Shown here: one piece after another, positions 16,713 through 24,657 of the stretch
How positions within the stretch are numbered: position 1 is the stretch's first letter
How the letters are laid out: the number at the start of each line of letters is the position of its first letter
NCBI GenBank assembly: GCA_036267975.1
Contig: DATAVA010000001.1
Span: forward strand, 1 to 64,000
DNA: 64,000 nt
Source of the DNA: DAIDKA01 sp036267975
GTDB taxonomy: Bacteria; Pseudomonadota; Gammaproteobacteria; Steroidobacterales; Steroidobacteraceae
Direction: 5' to 3'
The notes under the pieces: model-generated
What the model was told of the DNA's origin: nothing
What the model saw: only the letters and a program-made list of their open reading frames with translations
Database searches by the model: none
Translations under genes and position numbers: made by a program

Positions 16713-17522
16713 GTGGGAACCCCGCGCGCAACTGCTGTCCGCCGTGAAGCCATGGGTGGCCTCGCCAAAGGTCTTGCGGTCATTCGCGCCTTCGGTCGCG
16801 ATCATGCCGCACTCAGTCTCAGTGACATTGCGCGCAGCGCCGGTATGCCCGCGGCCACCGCGCGGCGCTGCCTGCTCACTCTCGAGGAGCTCGGCTATGT
16901 TACCCGCAACGGCCGCTCTTTCCTGCTGCGACCCAAGGTACTCGAACTGGGAGCGGCCTATCTCGAATCGATCAATATCGAACATATCACGCGCACCCAT
17001 CTGGAGGAGCTGGCACGGGCGACCGCGGACTCCGCGGCGTTATGCGTCCTGGATGGCACCGAGATTGCGTACGTTGCGCGCACTTCGGTGCGCACGCTGC
17101 TGCGCCTCGAGGCGCATGTCGGCAGCCGTTTTCCCGCGCACGCGACCTCGACCGGACGCGTGCTGCTCGCGGGCCTCGGGCCCGAGCGCCTCAATCAGTA
17201 TTTCGCCATGGCGAACTTGACGGCGCTCACCGATCGGACCGTCACTGACCCGCACAAGCTGCGCGAGCTGATCGAGGAAGCCCGTCGCAACGGGTACGCC
17301 GCGGTGGCCGACGAACTCGCCTACGGGGTGATCGCCCTCGCCGTGCCGGTGTTCGATCAACATGGCCGGGTGGTCGCAGCCCTGAACTCCTCCAGCCATT
17401 CCGGCCGCATGACCCGCACCAAGCTCATCCGCGGCAGACTCACGATGCTGCAGCATGTCAGCCAGCAGATCTGCCTCTCCATTGCGACTATTCCCGGACT
17501 GTCATTGAGCGCGCAGCACTGA
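16713..17522 (+). CDS. IclR-family transcriptional regulator
   Basis: A regulator with an N-terminal winged helix (AKGLAVIRAFGRDHAALSLS, then IARSAGMPAATARRCLLTLE) and a C-terminal GAF-like effector domain (ALCVLDGTEIAYVAR, AHATSTGRVLLAGLG, GYAAVADELAYGVIALAVPV). The Ala-rich opening resembles the PcaR/PobR/CatR-type subset that senses aromatic acids or ring-cleavage products. The start is unsure: GTG 16713 has GGAG 12 bases upstream, ATG 16752 is closest to the conserved domain, and a longer frame runs from 16623 through the operator. It is divergent from the five-gene operon and probably responds to an aromatic substrate or muconate-like product. Confidence 0.9.
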   Translation: MGTPRATAVRREAMGGLAKGLAVIRAFGRDHAALSLSDIARSAGMPAATARRCLLTLEELGYVTRNGRSFLLRPKVLELGAAYLESINIEHITRTHLEELARATADSAALCVLDGTEIAYVARTSVRTLLRLEAHVGSRFPAHATSTGRVLLAGLGPERLNQYFAMANLTALTDRTVTDPHKLRELIEEARRNGYAAVADELAYGVIALAVPVFDQHGRVVAALNSSSHSGRMTRTKLIRGRLTMLQHVSQQICLSIATIPGLSLSAQH

Positions 17523-17547
17523 ACGGCGACCGGGCGCGCTGCATGCC

Positions 17548-18681
17548 TTATGGCTGCGCCTCGAGAATCTGAAATTCGGAACCGGTTTCGATCCGTCGCA
17601 CTTGCTGGAATCCCGCTGCAGCCAGCAGTGCCCGCATTTCATTGAAGGTGCGCTCCTGCGCACCCAGTGCGACGAGCATATGCAGATCGACGCGCGCCAG
17701 CGCCCGGTTCTCACCCGATGGCTCGAGGCGCTCCGGCATCAGGCGCTCGATGATCAGCACGCGCGCCCCCGGCCGCAGCGCCGCTCGGCAGCTGCGCAGA
17801 ATGTCCCGGGCCCGGTCATCAGGCCAGTCATGGATGACGGTCTTCAGCACGTAGACATCGGCTCCGGAGGGCACGCTCGCAAAAAAGTCCCCGGTCGTGA
17901 ATTCGCAGCGCCCGGCGAGCCCGCGACCGTCGAAGTGCGCGCGAGCTTTGGAGATGGCATGCGGCATGTCGAACAATATGCCCTGCGCGGTCGGATAGGC
18001 GCCGAGTATCTGCGCCAGCAGTTCGCCATAGCCGCCGCCCACATCCATGACCCGCTGGCCCGCGAAGTCATAGGCACGAACAATGTCCAGGGCCGCCAGC
18101 CGCGTCAGATCCACCATGGCCTGGTTGAAAATCTCGGCGGCCGCCGGATCGCGTTCCAGATGATCGAATCCCGAATTGCCGGTGACGAGCGTGCGGGCGC
18201 TCTGGCCCGTCTTGATGCTGTGAAACAGATTCGCCCACACCTGCCAGGCTTCCCCGCCCCATTGCAGCGCCCAGGCGCGCATCGAGCAAGGCACATCGGC
18301 ACGCAGCCGCTCGCCCAAGCGCGTCATTTCGAAACTGCCATCCGCGCGCTGATGACAGATATCGACGCTGCCGAGCGCACTCAACAGTCGCCGCAGCGCC
18401 GCCGCGTTTGTCGTGGTCGCAATGGCAAGGTCCTCGGCCGTGCGCGGGCCCGCGGCCAGCAGGTCCGCGATCCCCAAGCGCGCCGTCACATAACAGGCCT
18501 GCGCAATCCAGCTGCCATTTATAAGATCCAGCAGCTGGCGGGCTGCGGCTGCATCAGCGTTCGCGCTCATGGCGTCGGCCGCAACGCCATGCCGTTGCTG
18601 CTGTCGTTCGAATCCAGATAGATCTGCATCAGCAGCCGACTCCTGTTTGACATCAGTCTGATTCCTTTTCGGGTCTTGCAC
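17548..18681 (-). CDS. SAM-dependent O-methyltransferase (hydroxyneurosporene/plant COMT type)
   Basis: A family 2 O-methyltransferase: N-terminal winged-helix dimerisation domain (AAAARQLLDLINGSWIAQAC ... LGIADLLAAGPRTAEDLA) and a C-terminal Rossmann domain with SAM motif VMDVGGGYGELL near residue 210. VLKTVIHDWPDDRARDILRS follows, with the catalytic-base-like His, and ends at FNEMRALLAAAGFQQVRRI. Substrates in the family are hydroxylated aromatics, quinones and polyketides. The frame opens at GTG 18681, overlapping the BlaI-type gene by 29 bases; ATG 18570 aligns better with family N-termini but has no clear ribosome site. It is convergent with the IclR gene. Confidence 0.88.
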   Translation of the reverse strand: MQDPKRNQTDVKQESAADADLSGFERQQQRHGVAADAMSANADAAAARQLLDLINGSWIAQACYVTARLGIADLLAAGPRTAEDLAIATTTNAAALRRLLSALGSVDICHQRADGSFEMTRLGERLRADVPCSMRAWALQWGGEAWQVWANLFHSIKTGQSARTLVTGNSGFDHLERDPAAAEIFNQAMVDLTRLAALDIVRAYDFAGQRVMDVGGGYGELLAQILGAYPTAQGILFDMPHAISKARAHFDGRGLAGRCEFTTGDFFASVPSGADVYVLKTVIHDWPDDRARDILRSCRAALRPGARVLIIERLMPERLEPSGENRALARVDLHMLVALGAQERTFNEMRALLAAAGFQQVRRIETGSEFQILEAQP

Positions 18682-19027
18682 GCAGCAGTTTGCGCATGCG
18701 ATTGATCTGCTCCGGCGTCAGTCGCTGATCCGACACCAGATGCGTGAACAGCAGCTCCGTCGAGCCGGCGAAGAGTTTTCCGGTCAGGTGCCGCAGGGCG
18801 CTGCGCTGCGCTGCGTGCTGCGGCACGGTCGGCAAATATCGATGCACGCGCCCTTCGGCCTTGTGGCTGACGTAACCTTTGGACTCGAGGGTACGCAGCA
18901 CCGTCAGCACCGTGGTGTAGGCCAGTGGATCTTCCAACTGCTCGCGCACCTCGGCGACCACGGCGGGACCAAAAGCCCACAGAATCCGCATGACATCGGC
19001 TTCGCGGTCGGTGAGAGAGATATCCAT
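18653..19027 (-). CDS. BlaI/MecI/CopY-family transcriptional repressor
   Basis: A 124-residue winged-helix repressor. The DNA-binding part (LTDREADVMRILWAFGPAVV, TTVLTVLRTLESKGYVSH) and the C-terminal dimerisation helix (RSALRHLTGKLFAGSTELLF) match the family. Members usually release DNA when cleaved by a BlaR1-type protease or when they bind a metal. No BlaR1 is adjacent here; the downstream gene is an O-methyltransferase whose frame overlaps this stop codon. A palindrome just upstream (19036-19050) fits autoregulation. Confidence 0.9.
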   Translation of the reverse strand: MDISLTDREADVMRILWAFGPAVVAEVREQLEDPLAYTTVLTVLRTLESKGYVSHKAEGRVHRYLPTVPQHAAQRSALRHLTGKLFAGSTELLFTHLVSDQRLTPEQINRMRKLLRARPEKESD

Positions 19028-19035
19028 GGCGCCTC

Positions 19036-19050
19036 TACTATTATTGTAGT
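19036..19050. promoter_or_regulatory. BlaI-type operator-like palindrome
   Basis: TACTATTATTGTAGT lies 9 bases upstream of the BlaI-type start codon and approximates the family operator TACTACA-N-TGTAGTA (left half 5 of 7, right half 6 of 7). Overlap with the promoter or ribosome site would allow the repressor to control its own gene and the methyltransferase. Confidence 0.5.
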
Positions 19051-19095
19051 TGAATGTACCGCGCGCGCCGCAACCCGGTCAACTCATGGTCGTGG

Positions 19096-20304
19096 TTACT
19101 CCAGCGGTCCATCCAGGCTGCGCGTCTCACGCCCCAACCAGGTCATCAGTGCGATCGCGATGGCGGCAGCCAGGCACACGCAGGTCATCGGCACGCGATA
19201 GTTGCCGCCCAACTGGGTCGCGAACCACGTCTGCAGCACCGCATTCGATGAAGCGATGAAATTGCCGATCTGGTACACGGTTCCCGGAAACATCGCGCGC
19301 GCCTCGGGCGGGGAAACCTCCATCAGATAGGCCGGTACCGCGCCCCAGGCGCCCTGCACGCAGAACTGCATCAGGAACGCGCCGGCGGCCAGCAGCGCGA
19401 CCCCGCTCGCGAATGCCCACAGGTACGTCAACGGAATGGCCAGCAGCGCGGCGACCATCATGGCGCGGCGGCGCCCGATGCGCTGGCTCCAGGAGCCGAA
19501 GAACCAGCCACCCAGGATTGCACCGATGTTGTAGATGACGGCGATCATGCTGGTGACGTGCGCGTCGAAGTGGTGGGTCGCGCGCAGAAAAGTCGGATAA
19601 GTGTCCTGGGTGCCGTGGCTGAAAAAATTGAACGCCGTCATCAGGACAATGGCGTAGACGGCGAGCTTCCAGTGCCGGCCAAGCAGTTTCCACAGCGAAG
19701 CACGTTGCGTGGGCACGCGCTTCCAGGTCGGTGACTCAGGCACATGCCGGCGGATATACAGCACCAGCAGCGCGGGCAGGAAACCGACCACGAACATGCC
19801 GCGCCAGCCGACTGTCGTGTAGAGCAGTCCGAACACGACCGACGCCACCAGGTATCCGGTCGGGTATCCGGACTGTAACAAACCCGAGACCAGGCCACGC
19901 GCCTTGGGCTTGACAGTCTCCATGGTGAGTGAGGCACCGATACCCCATTCACCTCCCATCGCCACCCCGAACAAGGACCGAACGATCAGAAAGGTGATCA
20001 GGTTCGGCGCGAGCGCGCTGGCCAGTCCCATCAGCGAATACAGCGCCACATCCAGCATCAAGATCGGACGTCGCCCGAAACGATCCGCCAGGCGGCCGAA
20101 TATGAAGGCCCCGACCGGCCGCAACGCCAGCGTCAGCGTTACGGCCCAGGCCACCGAGCCGCGGGTCGTGCCGAAATCCCGGGCGACATCGTCAAGCACG
20201 AAGACCAGCAAAAAGAAGTCAAAAGCATCGAGCGTCCAGCCCAGAAAACTGGCCGTGACGACCTTGCGTTCCACGGCCGTCCAGTCTCGCAAACCCTCAA
20301 ACAT
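19096..20304 (-). CDS. MFS transporter (aromatic-acid/sialate-like, 12 TM)
   Basis: A 402-residue major facilitator. MFS signature loops are present: GRLADRFGRRPILM after TM2 and the internal repeat GSWSQRIGRRRAMM after TM8, with about twelve hydrophobic segments. DAFDFFLLVFVLDDVARDFG near the N-terminus and MGGEWGIGASLTMETV resemble the NanT/aromatic acid:H+ symporter branch. It would import a carboxylated compound by proton symport. It is transcribed away from the small secreted protein and toward the BlaI-type gene, from which it is separated by about 70 bases. The 195 bases upstream of its start (to 20500) hold only AT-richer promoter-like sequence. Confidence 0.9.
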   Translation of the reverse strand: MFEGLRDWTAVERKVVTASFLGWTLDAFDFFLLVFVLDDVARDFGTTRGSVAWAVTLTLALRPVGAFIFGRLADRFGRRPILMLDVALYSLMGLASALAPNLITFLIVRSLFGVAMGGEWGIGASLTMETVKPKARGLVSGLLQSGYPTGYLVASVVFGLLYTTVGWRGMFVVGFLPALLVLYIRRHVPESPTWKRVPTQRASLWKLLGRHWKLAVYAIVLMTAFNFFSHGTQDTYPTFLRATHHFDAHVTSMIAVIYNIGAILGGWFFGSWSQRIGRRRAMMVAALLAIPLTYLWAFASGVALLAAGAFLMQFCVQGAWGAVPAYLMEVSPPEARAMFPGTVYQIGNFIASSNAVLQTWFATQLGGNYRVPMTCVCLAAAIAIALMTWLGRETRSLDGPLE

Positions 20305-20499
20305 GTCCCGTCATCCAATGGCGCGCTGCCGCAACACAGGCGCAAGTATTGTCAGGGCCGTCCGACAAAGGCAATTCACGGCTCGGCGCTACCGGCCGGC
20401 GCGTAACGGCGTTGATAATGCAACAGCGGCGCGGATGCAGCAGCGCGCGACTATGCTATGGTTTGCTGCACATATCCAAAACGATTGGCAGGGGGAACT

Positions 20500-20871
20500 G
20501 TGCACATCACGCTCAAGGCATTAGTGCTGGCATTGCTGCTGGCATCTGCGCCTGCATTCGCAGCGAACGTTGACGGCGACTGGTCGGGCCCGATCGACTC
20601 ACCGGATGGCCCGGTGCAGATGAACTACGCCTTCAAGGCGGACGGTGCCACGCTGACCGGCACGACGACCGGCCCCGACGGCGTCAAACTCACCATCAAG
20701 GACGGCAAGGTGGTTGGCGCCAACATTTCATTTGCGGTGGATGTGGATTTCGGCGGTACCGCCATGACCTTGAAATATACCGGCGTCGTTGCCGCGGACA
20801 GCATCGCGTTGACGATGGATTTCCAGGGACAGCCCGTCAAAATCACGGTCAAGAGGGCGCCGGCAAAATAA
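20500..20871 (+). CDS. Small secreted protein of unknown function
   Basis: About 123 residues. It has a GTG start with GGGGGA immediately upstream, and a signal peptide (ITLKALVLALLLASAPAFA) with cleavage before ANVDGDW. The mature domain is beta-rich with repeating Gly-turns (GDWSGPI, YAFKADGATLTGTTTGPDG, TIKDGKVVGANISFAVDV, QPVKITVKRA). This pattern is common in small periplasmic proteins of Proteobacteria that occur in paralogous sets. No catalytic motif is visible, so no function is proposed. It stands before the lipase gene on the same strand. Confidence 0.7.
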   Translation: MHITLKALVLALLLASAPAFAANVDGDWSGPIDSPDGPVQMNYAFKADGATLTGTTTGPDGVKLTIKDGKVVGANISFAVDVDFGGTAMTLKYTGVVAADSIALTMDFQGQPVKITVKRAPAK

Positions 20872-20924
20872 GTCTCGCCGCGGGACGCCGTTGCAGATGA
20901 CCGGAAGGCCGAGCGGAGAGCACG

Positions 20925-22472
20925 ATGTCACAAATGCCTCGACGGTATCGACCGGAGCACCCCTGGGCGCTGTGCCTCGCCGGCGGGGTGGCGCTGGCAC
21001 TGGCCGGATGCGGCAGCGACTCGATGACCAGCGCGATGCCCACCGCGACGACCCGTGGCAGCCTGATCATTGATCCGCCACTGCGCATCGCCTCGCTGGA
21101 TGCCGCAACTTTCGGCGCCGAACTGGGCGCCAGCGCCTCAGGCGCGCAACTGCTGCAGGTTGCAGGTCAGCCGACCTGCGGTGTCGATTTCTACTACCTG
21201 CAGTACAATACTGTCGGCGGGGCGGGTGAGACCACGACCGCGTCCGGGGCCTTGATGGTGCCCACCGGGACGGCGGCCGGGTGCAGCGGCGGGCGGCCCA
21301 TCGTCCTGTATGGACATGGCACCAACACGGACCGCACGCTCAACATCGCCGACATCACCAACACGAGCAACACGGAAGGGGCATTGATTGCCGCGATGTT
21401 TGCCGCTCACGGTTACATCGTGGTGGCCCCGAACTATGCCGGCTACGATATCTCGAAGTTGCCCTATCATCCCTACCTGAACGCCGACCAGCAGTCCAAG
21501 GACATGATCGATGCGCTGACGGCGGCGCGCACCGCCCTGCCCCACACGATGACGAGCAGCACCACGGATGGCGGCAAACTGTTCATTACGGGCTATTCGC
21601 AGGGCGGCTATGTGGCCATGGCCACGCATCGCGCGTTGCAGGCAGCGGGCGCGATGGTCACCGCCTCTGCGCCCATGTCCGGACCGTATGCGCTGGAAGC
21701 ATTCGGCGATGCGGTCTTCTACGGGCAGGTGAATATCGGGTCCACTGTCTTCACGCCACTGCTGGTGACCAGCTACCAGCATGCCTACGGGAACATTTAT
21801 CAGAACCTGACCGACGTGTACGAGGCCAACTACGCGCCAAAAATGGCCGACGTACTGCCCAGCACCACCCCGCTGACCACCCTGTTCGCGAACAACACGC
21901 TGCCCCAGTCGGCGCTGTTCAACGCAATCACTCCCGTCACCGGCAATGCCACGCTCGATGCCGCACTGGCGGTGCCCACCAATCCGGTCTTTGCGGCAGG
22001 CTTCGGCACCAGCAATCTGCTGACCAATGATTTCCGCCTCGCGTATGTGCTCGACGCCGTCGCCAGTCCCGACGGCGCAGTGCCGACGCCCACGGCAGGA
22101 GTTCCGGTGGCGGCGAATCCCCAGGACCCGATGCGCCTGGCGTTCAAGATGAACGATCTGCGTAACTGGATTCCGCAGCGCCCGGTACTGATGTGCGGCG
22201 GTGACGAGGATCCGACCGTATTCTTCAGCGTCAACACGCTGGTCATGCAGCAGTACTGGGCTGCGTTGCCCGCCGGCGCGATCACTGTCGTCGACATCAA
22301 TGCGCCCGTCACGAACCCGAACGATCCCTTCGCCGCCGCCAAGGTGGGCTATCAGGCAACCATTGCGGGTATCGCCGCGGCGCAGGGCCAAAGTGCGGCT
22401 GTCCAGGCCATTCATGCAACCGAGGCGCCGTTCTGCACGGCAGTGGCACGCGGATTCTTCGCGCAGTTGTAG
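20925..22472 (+). CDS. Secretory-lipase-like alpha/beta hydrolase lipoprotein
   Basis: A 515-residue exported hydrolase: N-terminal region with lipobox LALAGC near 29, then an alpha/beta-hydrolase core. The nucleophile Ser225 lies in GYSQGGY. IVLYGHGTN forms the oxyanion loop, and Asp427/429 in GGDEDPTVFF are acid candidates, with a His near the end (IHATEAPFC). The arrangement fits the LIP secretory lipase/esterase family. It would hydrolyse esters at the outer membrane or cell surface. GGAGAG precedes the ATG. The OmpW gene begins 10 bases after its stop. Confidence 0.83.
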   Translation: MSQMPRRYRPEHPWALCLAGGVALALAGCGSDSMTSAMPTATTRGSLIIDPPLRIASLDAATFGAELGASASGAQLLQVAGQPTCGVDFYYLQYNTVGGAGETTTASGALMVPTGTAAGCSGGRPIVLYGHGTNTDRTLNIADITNTSNTEGALIAAMFAAHGYIVVAPNYAGYDISKLPYHPYLNADQQSKDMIDALTAARTALPHTMTSSTTDGGKLFITGYSQGGYVAMATHRALQAAGAMVTASAPMSGPYALEAFGDAVFYGQVNIGSTVFTPLLVTSYQHAYGNIYQNLTDVYEANYAPKMADVLPSTTPLTTLFANNTLPQSALFNAITPVTGNATLDAALAVPTNPVFAAGFGTSNLLTNDFRLAYVLDAVASPDGAVPTPTAGVPVAANPQDPMRLAFKMNDLRNWIPQRPVLMCGGDEDPTVFFSVNTLVMQQYWAALPAGAITVVDINAPVTNPNDPFAAAKVGYQATIAGIAAAQGQSAAVQAIHATEAPFCTAVARGFFAQL

Positions 22473-22482
22473 AGGTTTGAAC

Positions 22483-23205
22483 ATGAACGCCAGCCCGAAT
22501 ACCGCCCTGGTCCTGTGCATCGGCTTAAGCCTCGCCCTCGGCATGGCTGCGATGGTGGCGCGAGCCGATGATGACACCGGCGCCGGGGATCACCCGAACC
22601 TGGTGGCGATCGGACTGTACCAGGTGAGCTTTCACGTTCACGCGGATGACATTAGCGGCCTCTACGTGCCGCCGGGCCTCAATGTGCGCAACCCCAGCGT
22701 CACCACCCTTTATCTGGGGTACATGCGGCGGCTCTCGCCGCATTTCGATCTCGAACTGGCGCTGGGCCTGCCGCCGTTGACGCGGACCGTGGCCAGGGGG
22801 CCCGCCACGGTCGGATCGGTGCCGTACAACGGCCAGACGATTGCGACCGCGCGCTGGCTGGCGCCGAGTCTGCTGGTCAAGTATTACCTGTTCAGGCCCG
22901 ATGCACTGCTGCGCCCGTACGTGGGCATCGGCGTGAACTACACGCGCTTCTATTCGCGCCAGGTCACCGCTGCCGGCGATGCGATCAGCGGCGGACCCAC
23001 CTCGCTCTCATTGCCCGCCTCGACGGGACCGGTGGGTACGATCGGGGTGTCCTGGCGTGCGCTGGATCGGGTGGTGGTGAACCTGTCCGGATCTGCGTCC
23101 TGGGTGAACGCGCGCCTGACCACGAACACCGCCGCGGTCCTGCGCACCTCACATGTGGAATTCAATCCCAGGGCCATCGTGCTGGCCGTGGGCTACAGGT
23201 TCTGA
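22483..23205 (+). CDS. OmpW-family outer membrane protein
   Basis: A 240-residue beta-barrel protein. Signal peptide (ALVLCIGLSLALGMAAMVARA), then alternating strands typical of OmpW: ALGLPPLTRTVARG, ARWLAPSLLVKYYLF, LLRPYVGIGVNYTRFYSRQV, ending HVEFNPRAIVLAVGYRF with the C-terminal aromatic used for Bam-dependent insertion. OmpW barrels form small hydrophobic channels for lipophilic compounds. The start is the ATG preceded by AGAGG; a longer frame runs back into the lipase. Cotranscription with the lipase suggests uptake of released hydrophobic products (inference). Its stop codon abuts the nuoN stop. Confidence 0.88.
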   Translation: MNASPNTALVLCIGLSLALGMAAMVARADDDTGAGDHPNLVAIGLYQVSFHVHADDISGLYVPPGLNVRNPSVTTLYLGYMRRLSPHFDLELALGLPPLTRTVARGPATVGSVPYNGQTIATARWLAPSLLVKYYLFRPDALLRPYVGIGVNYTRFYSRQVTAAGDAISGGPTSLSLPASTGPVGTIGVSWRALDRVVVNLSGSASWVNARLTTNTAAVLRTSHVEFNPRAIVLAVGYRF

Positions 23206-24651
23206 TCAGTGCAGCAGACGCGCGCACAGTGACAGCAGCGGCCCGGGCAGTATGCCCAGTGCCAGCACCGCCGCACCGTTGACTCCAACGATGAGACGCA
23301 CACCCGGTTGCCACTCGGGCAGCGGTTGGCCGGCTTGCGGCTGCGAGACGTACATGAGTACGACGATGCGCAGGTAATAGAAGGCACCGATCACCGACAC
23401 CAGCACACCGATGATCACCAGCCAGATATGGCCGGTCTCCCACAGCTGCGTCAGTATCGACAGCTTCGCCCAGAAGCCGATGAATGGCGGCACGCCGGCG
23501 GTGGAGAACATCAGGACCATCATCACCAGGGCCAGCAGCGGATCGCGGCTGGACAGGCCCTTGTAGTCATCCAGGCGGTCTGCCTCGAAGCCCTTGCTGG
23601 ACAGCAGCAGCATGACCCCGAAAGTACCCAGCGTGGCCAGTACGTATGCCAGGGTGAAGAACAGCGAGGCGGCATAGCCTGACGGCGTCCCGGAAACGAA
23701 TCCGAGGATGATGAAGCCGACGTTCGAGATTGCCGAATACGCGAGCATGCGTTTGAGATTGGTCTGCGCGATGGCCACCACGTTTCCCAGAATCAGGCTC
23801 AAGACCGCGAGCGCCCCCAGCATCTGCGACCACTCGTGCTCGGTCCCCGCCAGACCGTGCGTGAGCAACCGCAGCGCGAGCGCAAAATAGGCAATCTTCG
23901 GCGCCGTCGCGATGAACAGCGTGACGTTGGTCGGGGCACCCTCGTACACATCCGGCAGCCACATGTGGAACGGCACGGCGCCCAGCTTGAAAGCCACGGC
24001 GACGACCACGAAGGTCAAGCCGAGTACCGCGCCGACGCTGTGAACCGTGCCCAGACGCACCGCCAGTTCATCCAGTCCCAATGTGCCGGTAATGCCGTAG
24101 AGGATGGACATGCCATACAGCAACATGCCCGAGGCGATGGCGCCGAGGACGAAATACTTCATGGCCGCCTCGGCGGCAATACCGTTGTCGCGGTCAAACG
24201 CCACCATCGCGTAGACCGACAGCGCCAGCAGCTCTACGCCGATGTACACCGTCAGCATGCTGTTGGCCGAGGCCAGCACGAAAATGCCCAACAGGGCTGT
24301 CAGCGCCAGCACGTAGTACTCGCCACGCGCGGTGCCGCGCTGGGTCATGTGAGTGCGCGAATACAGCAAGGTGATGGCGACGAACAGCAGCGCCGCAAGC
24401 TTCAGGACCCAACCGACCGGATCGGCCACGTACAGTCCATCGAACAGTATCAGCCGGCCGCTCACCTGCCCCACACCCACCAGCAACGCCGCCGTGATGG
24501 CCAGCGCAATCAGTGTCACCGTCGGCGTCAGGCCCCGGCGCTTCTCGCCTGCGAAGACATCGATCATCAGCACTGCGCAGATCGCAAAAGCCAAGAACAT
24601 CTCCCCGACGGCAGGAGCAACCGAAGCCCAGGTCATTGTGGTTTCTGGCAT
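23206..24651 (-). CDS. nuoN: NADH-quinone oxidoreductase subunit N
   Basis: Antiporter-like membrane subunit of complex I, in the inner membrane, contributing to proton translocation. At 481 residues it is normal, with about 14 hydrophobic segments. FVVVAVAFKLGAVPFHMWLP is the conserved antiporter motif with Lys and the following charged residues; GFVSGTPSGYAASLFFTLAYV follows. Last gene of nuoA-N and 6 bases from the nuoM stop. Confidence 0.97.
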   Translation of the reverse strand: MPETTMTWASVAPAVGEMFLAFAICAVLMIDVFAGEKRRGLTPTVTLIALAITAALLVGVGQVSGRLILFDGLYVADPVGWVLKLAALLFVAITLLYSRTHMTQRGTARGEYYVLALTALLGIFVLASANSMLTVYIGVELLALSVYAMVAFDRDNGIAAEAAMKYFVLGAIASGMLLYGMSILYGITGTLGLDELAVRLGTVHSVGAVLGLTFVVVAVAFKLGAVPFHMWLPDVYEGAPTNVTLFIATAPKIAYFALALRLLTHGLAGTEHEWSQMLGALAVLSLILGNVVAIAQTNLKRMLAYSAISNVGFIILGFVSGTPSGYAASLFFTLAYVLATLGTFGVMLLLSSKGFEADRLDDYKGLSSRDPLLALVMMVLMFSTAGVPPFIGFWAKLSILTQLWETGHIWLVIIGVLVSVIGAFYYLRIVVLMYVSQPQAGQPLPEWQPGVRLIVGVNGAAVLALGILPGPLLSLCARLLH

Positions 24652-24657
24652 GTCAGC

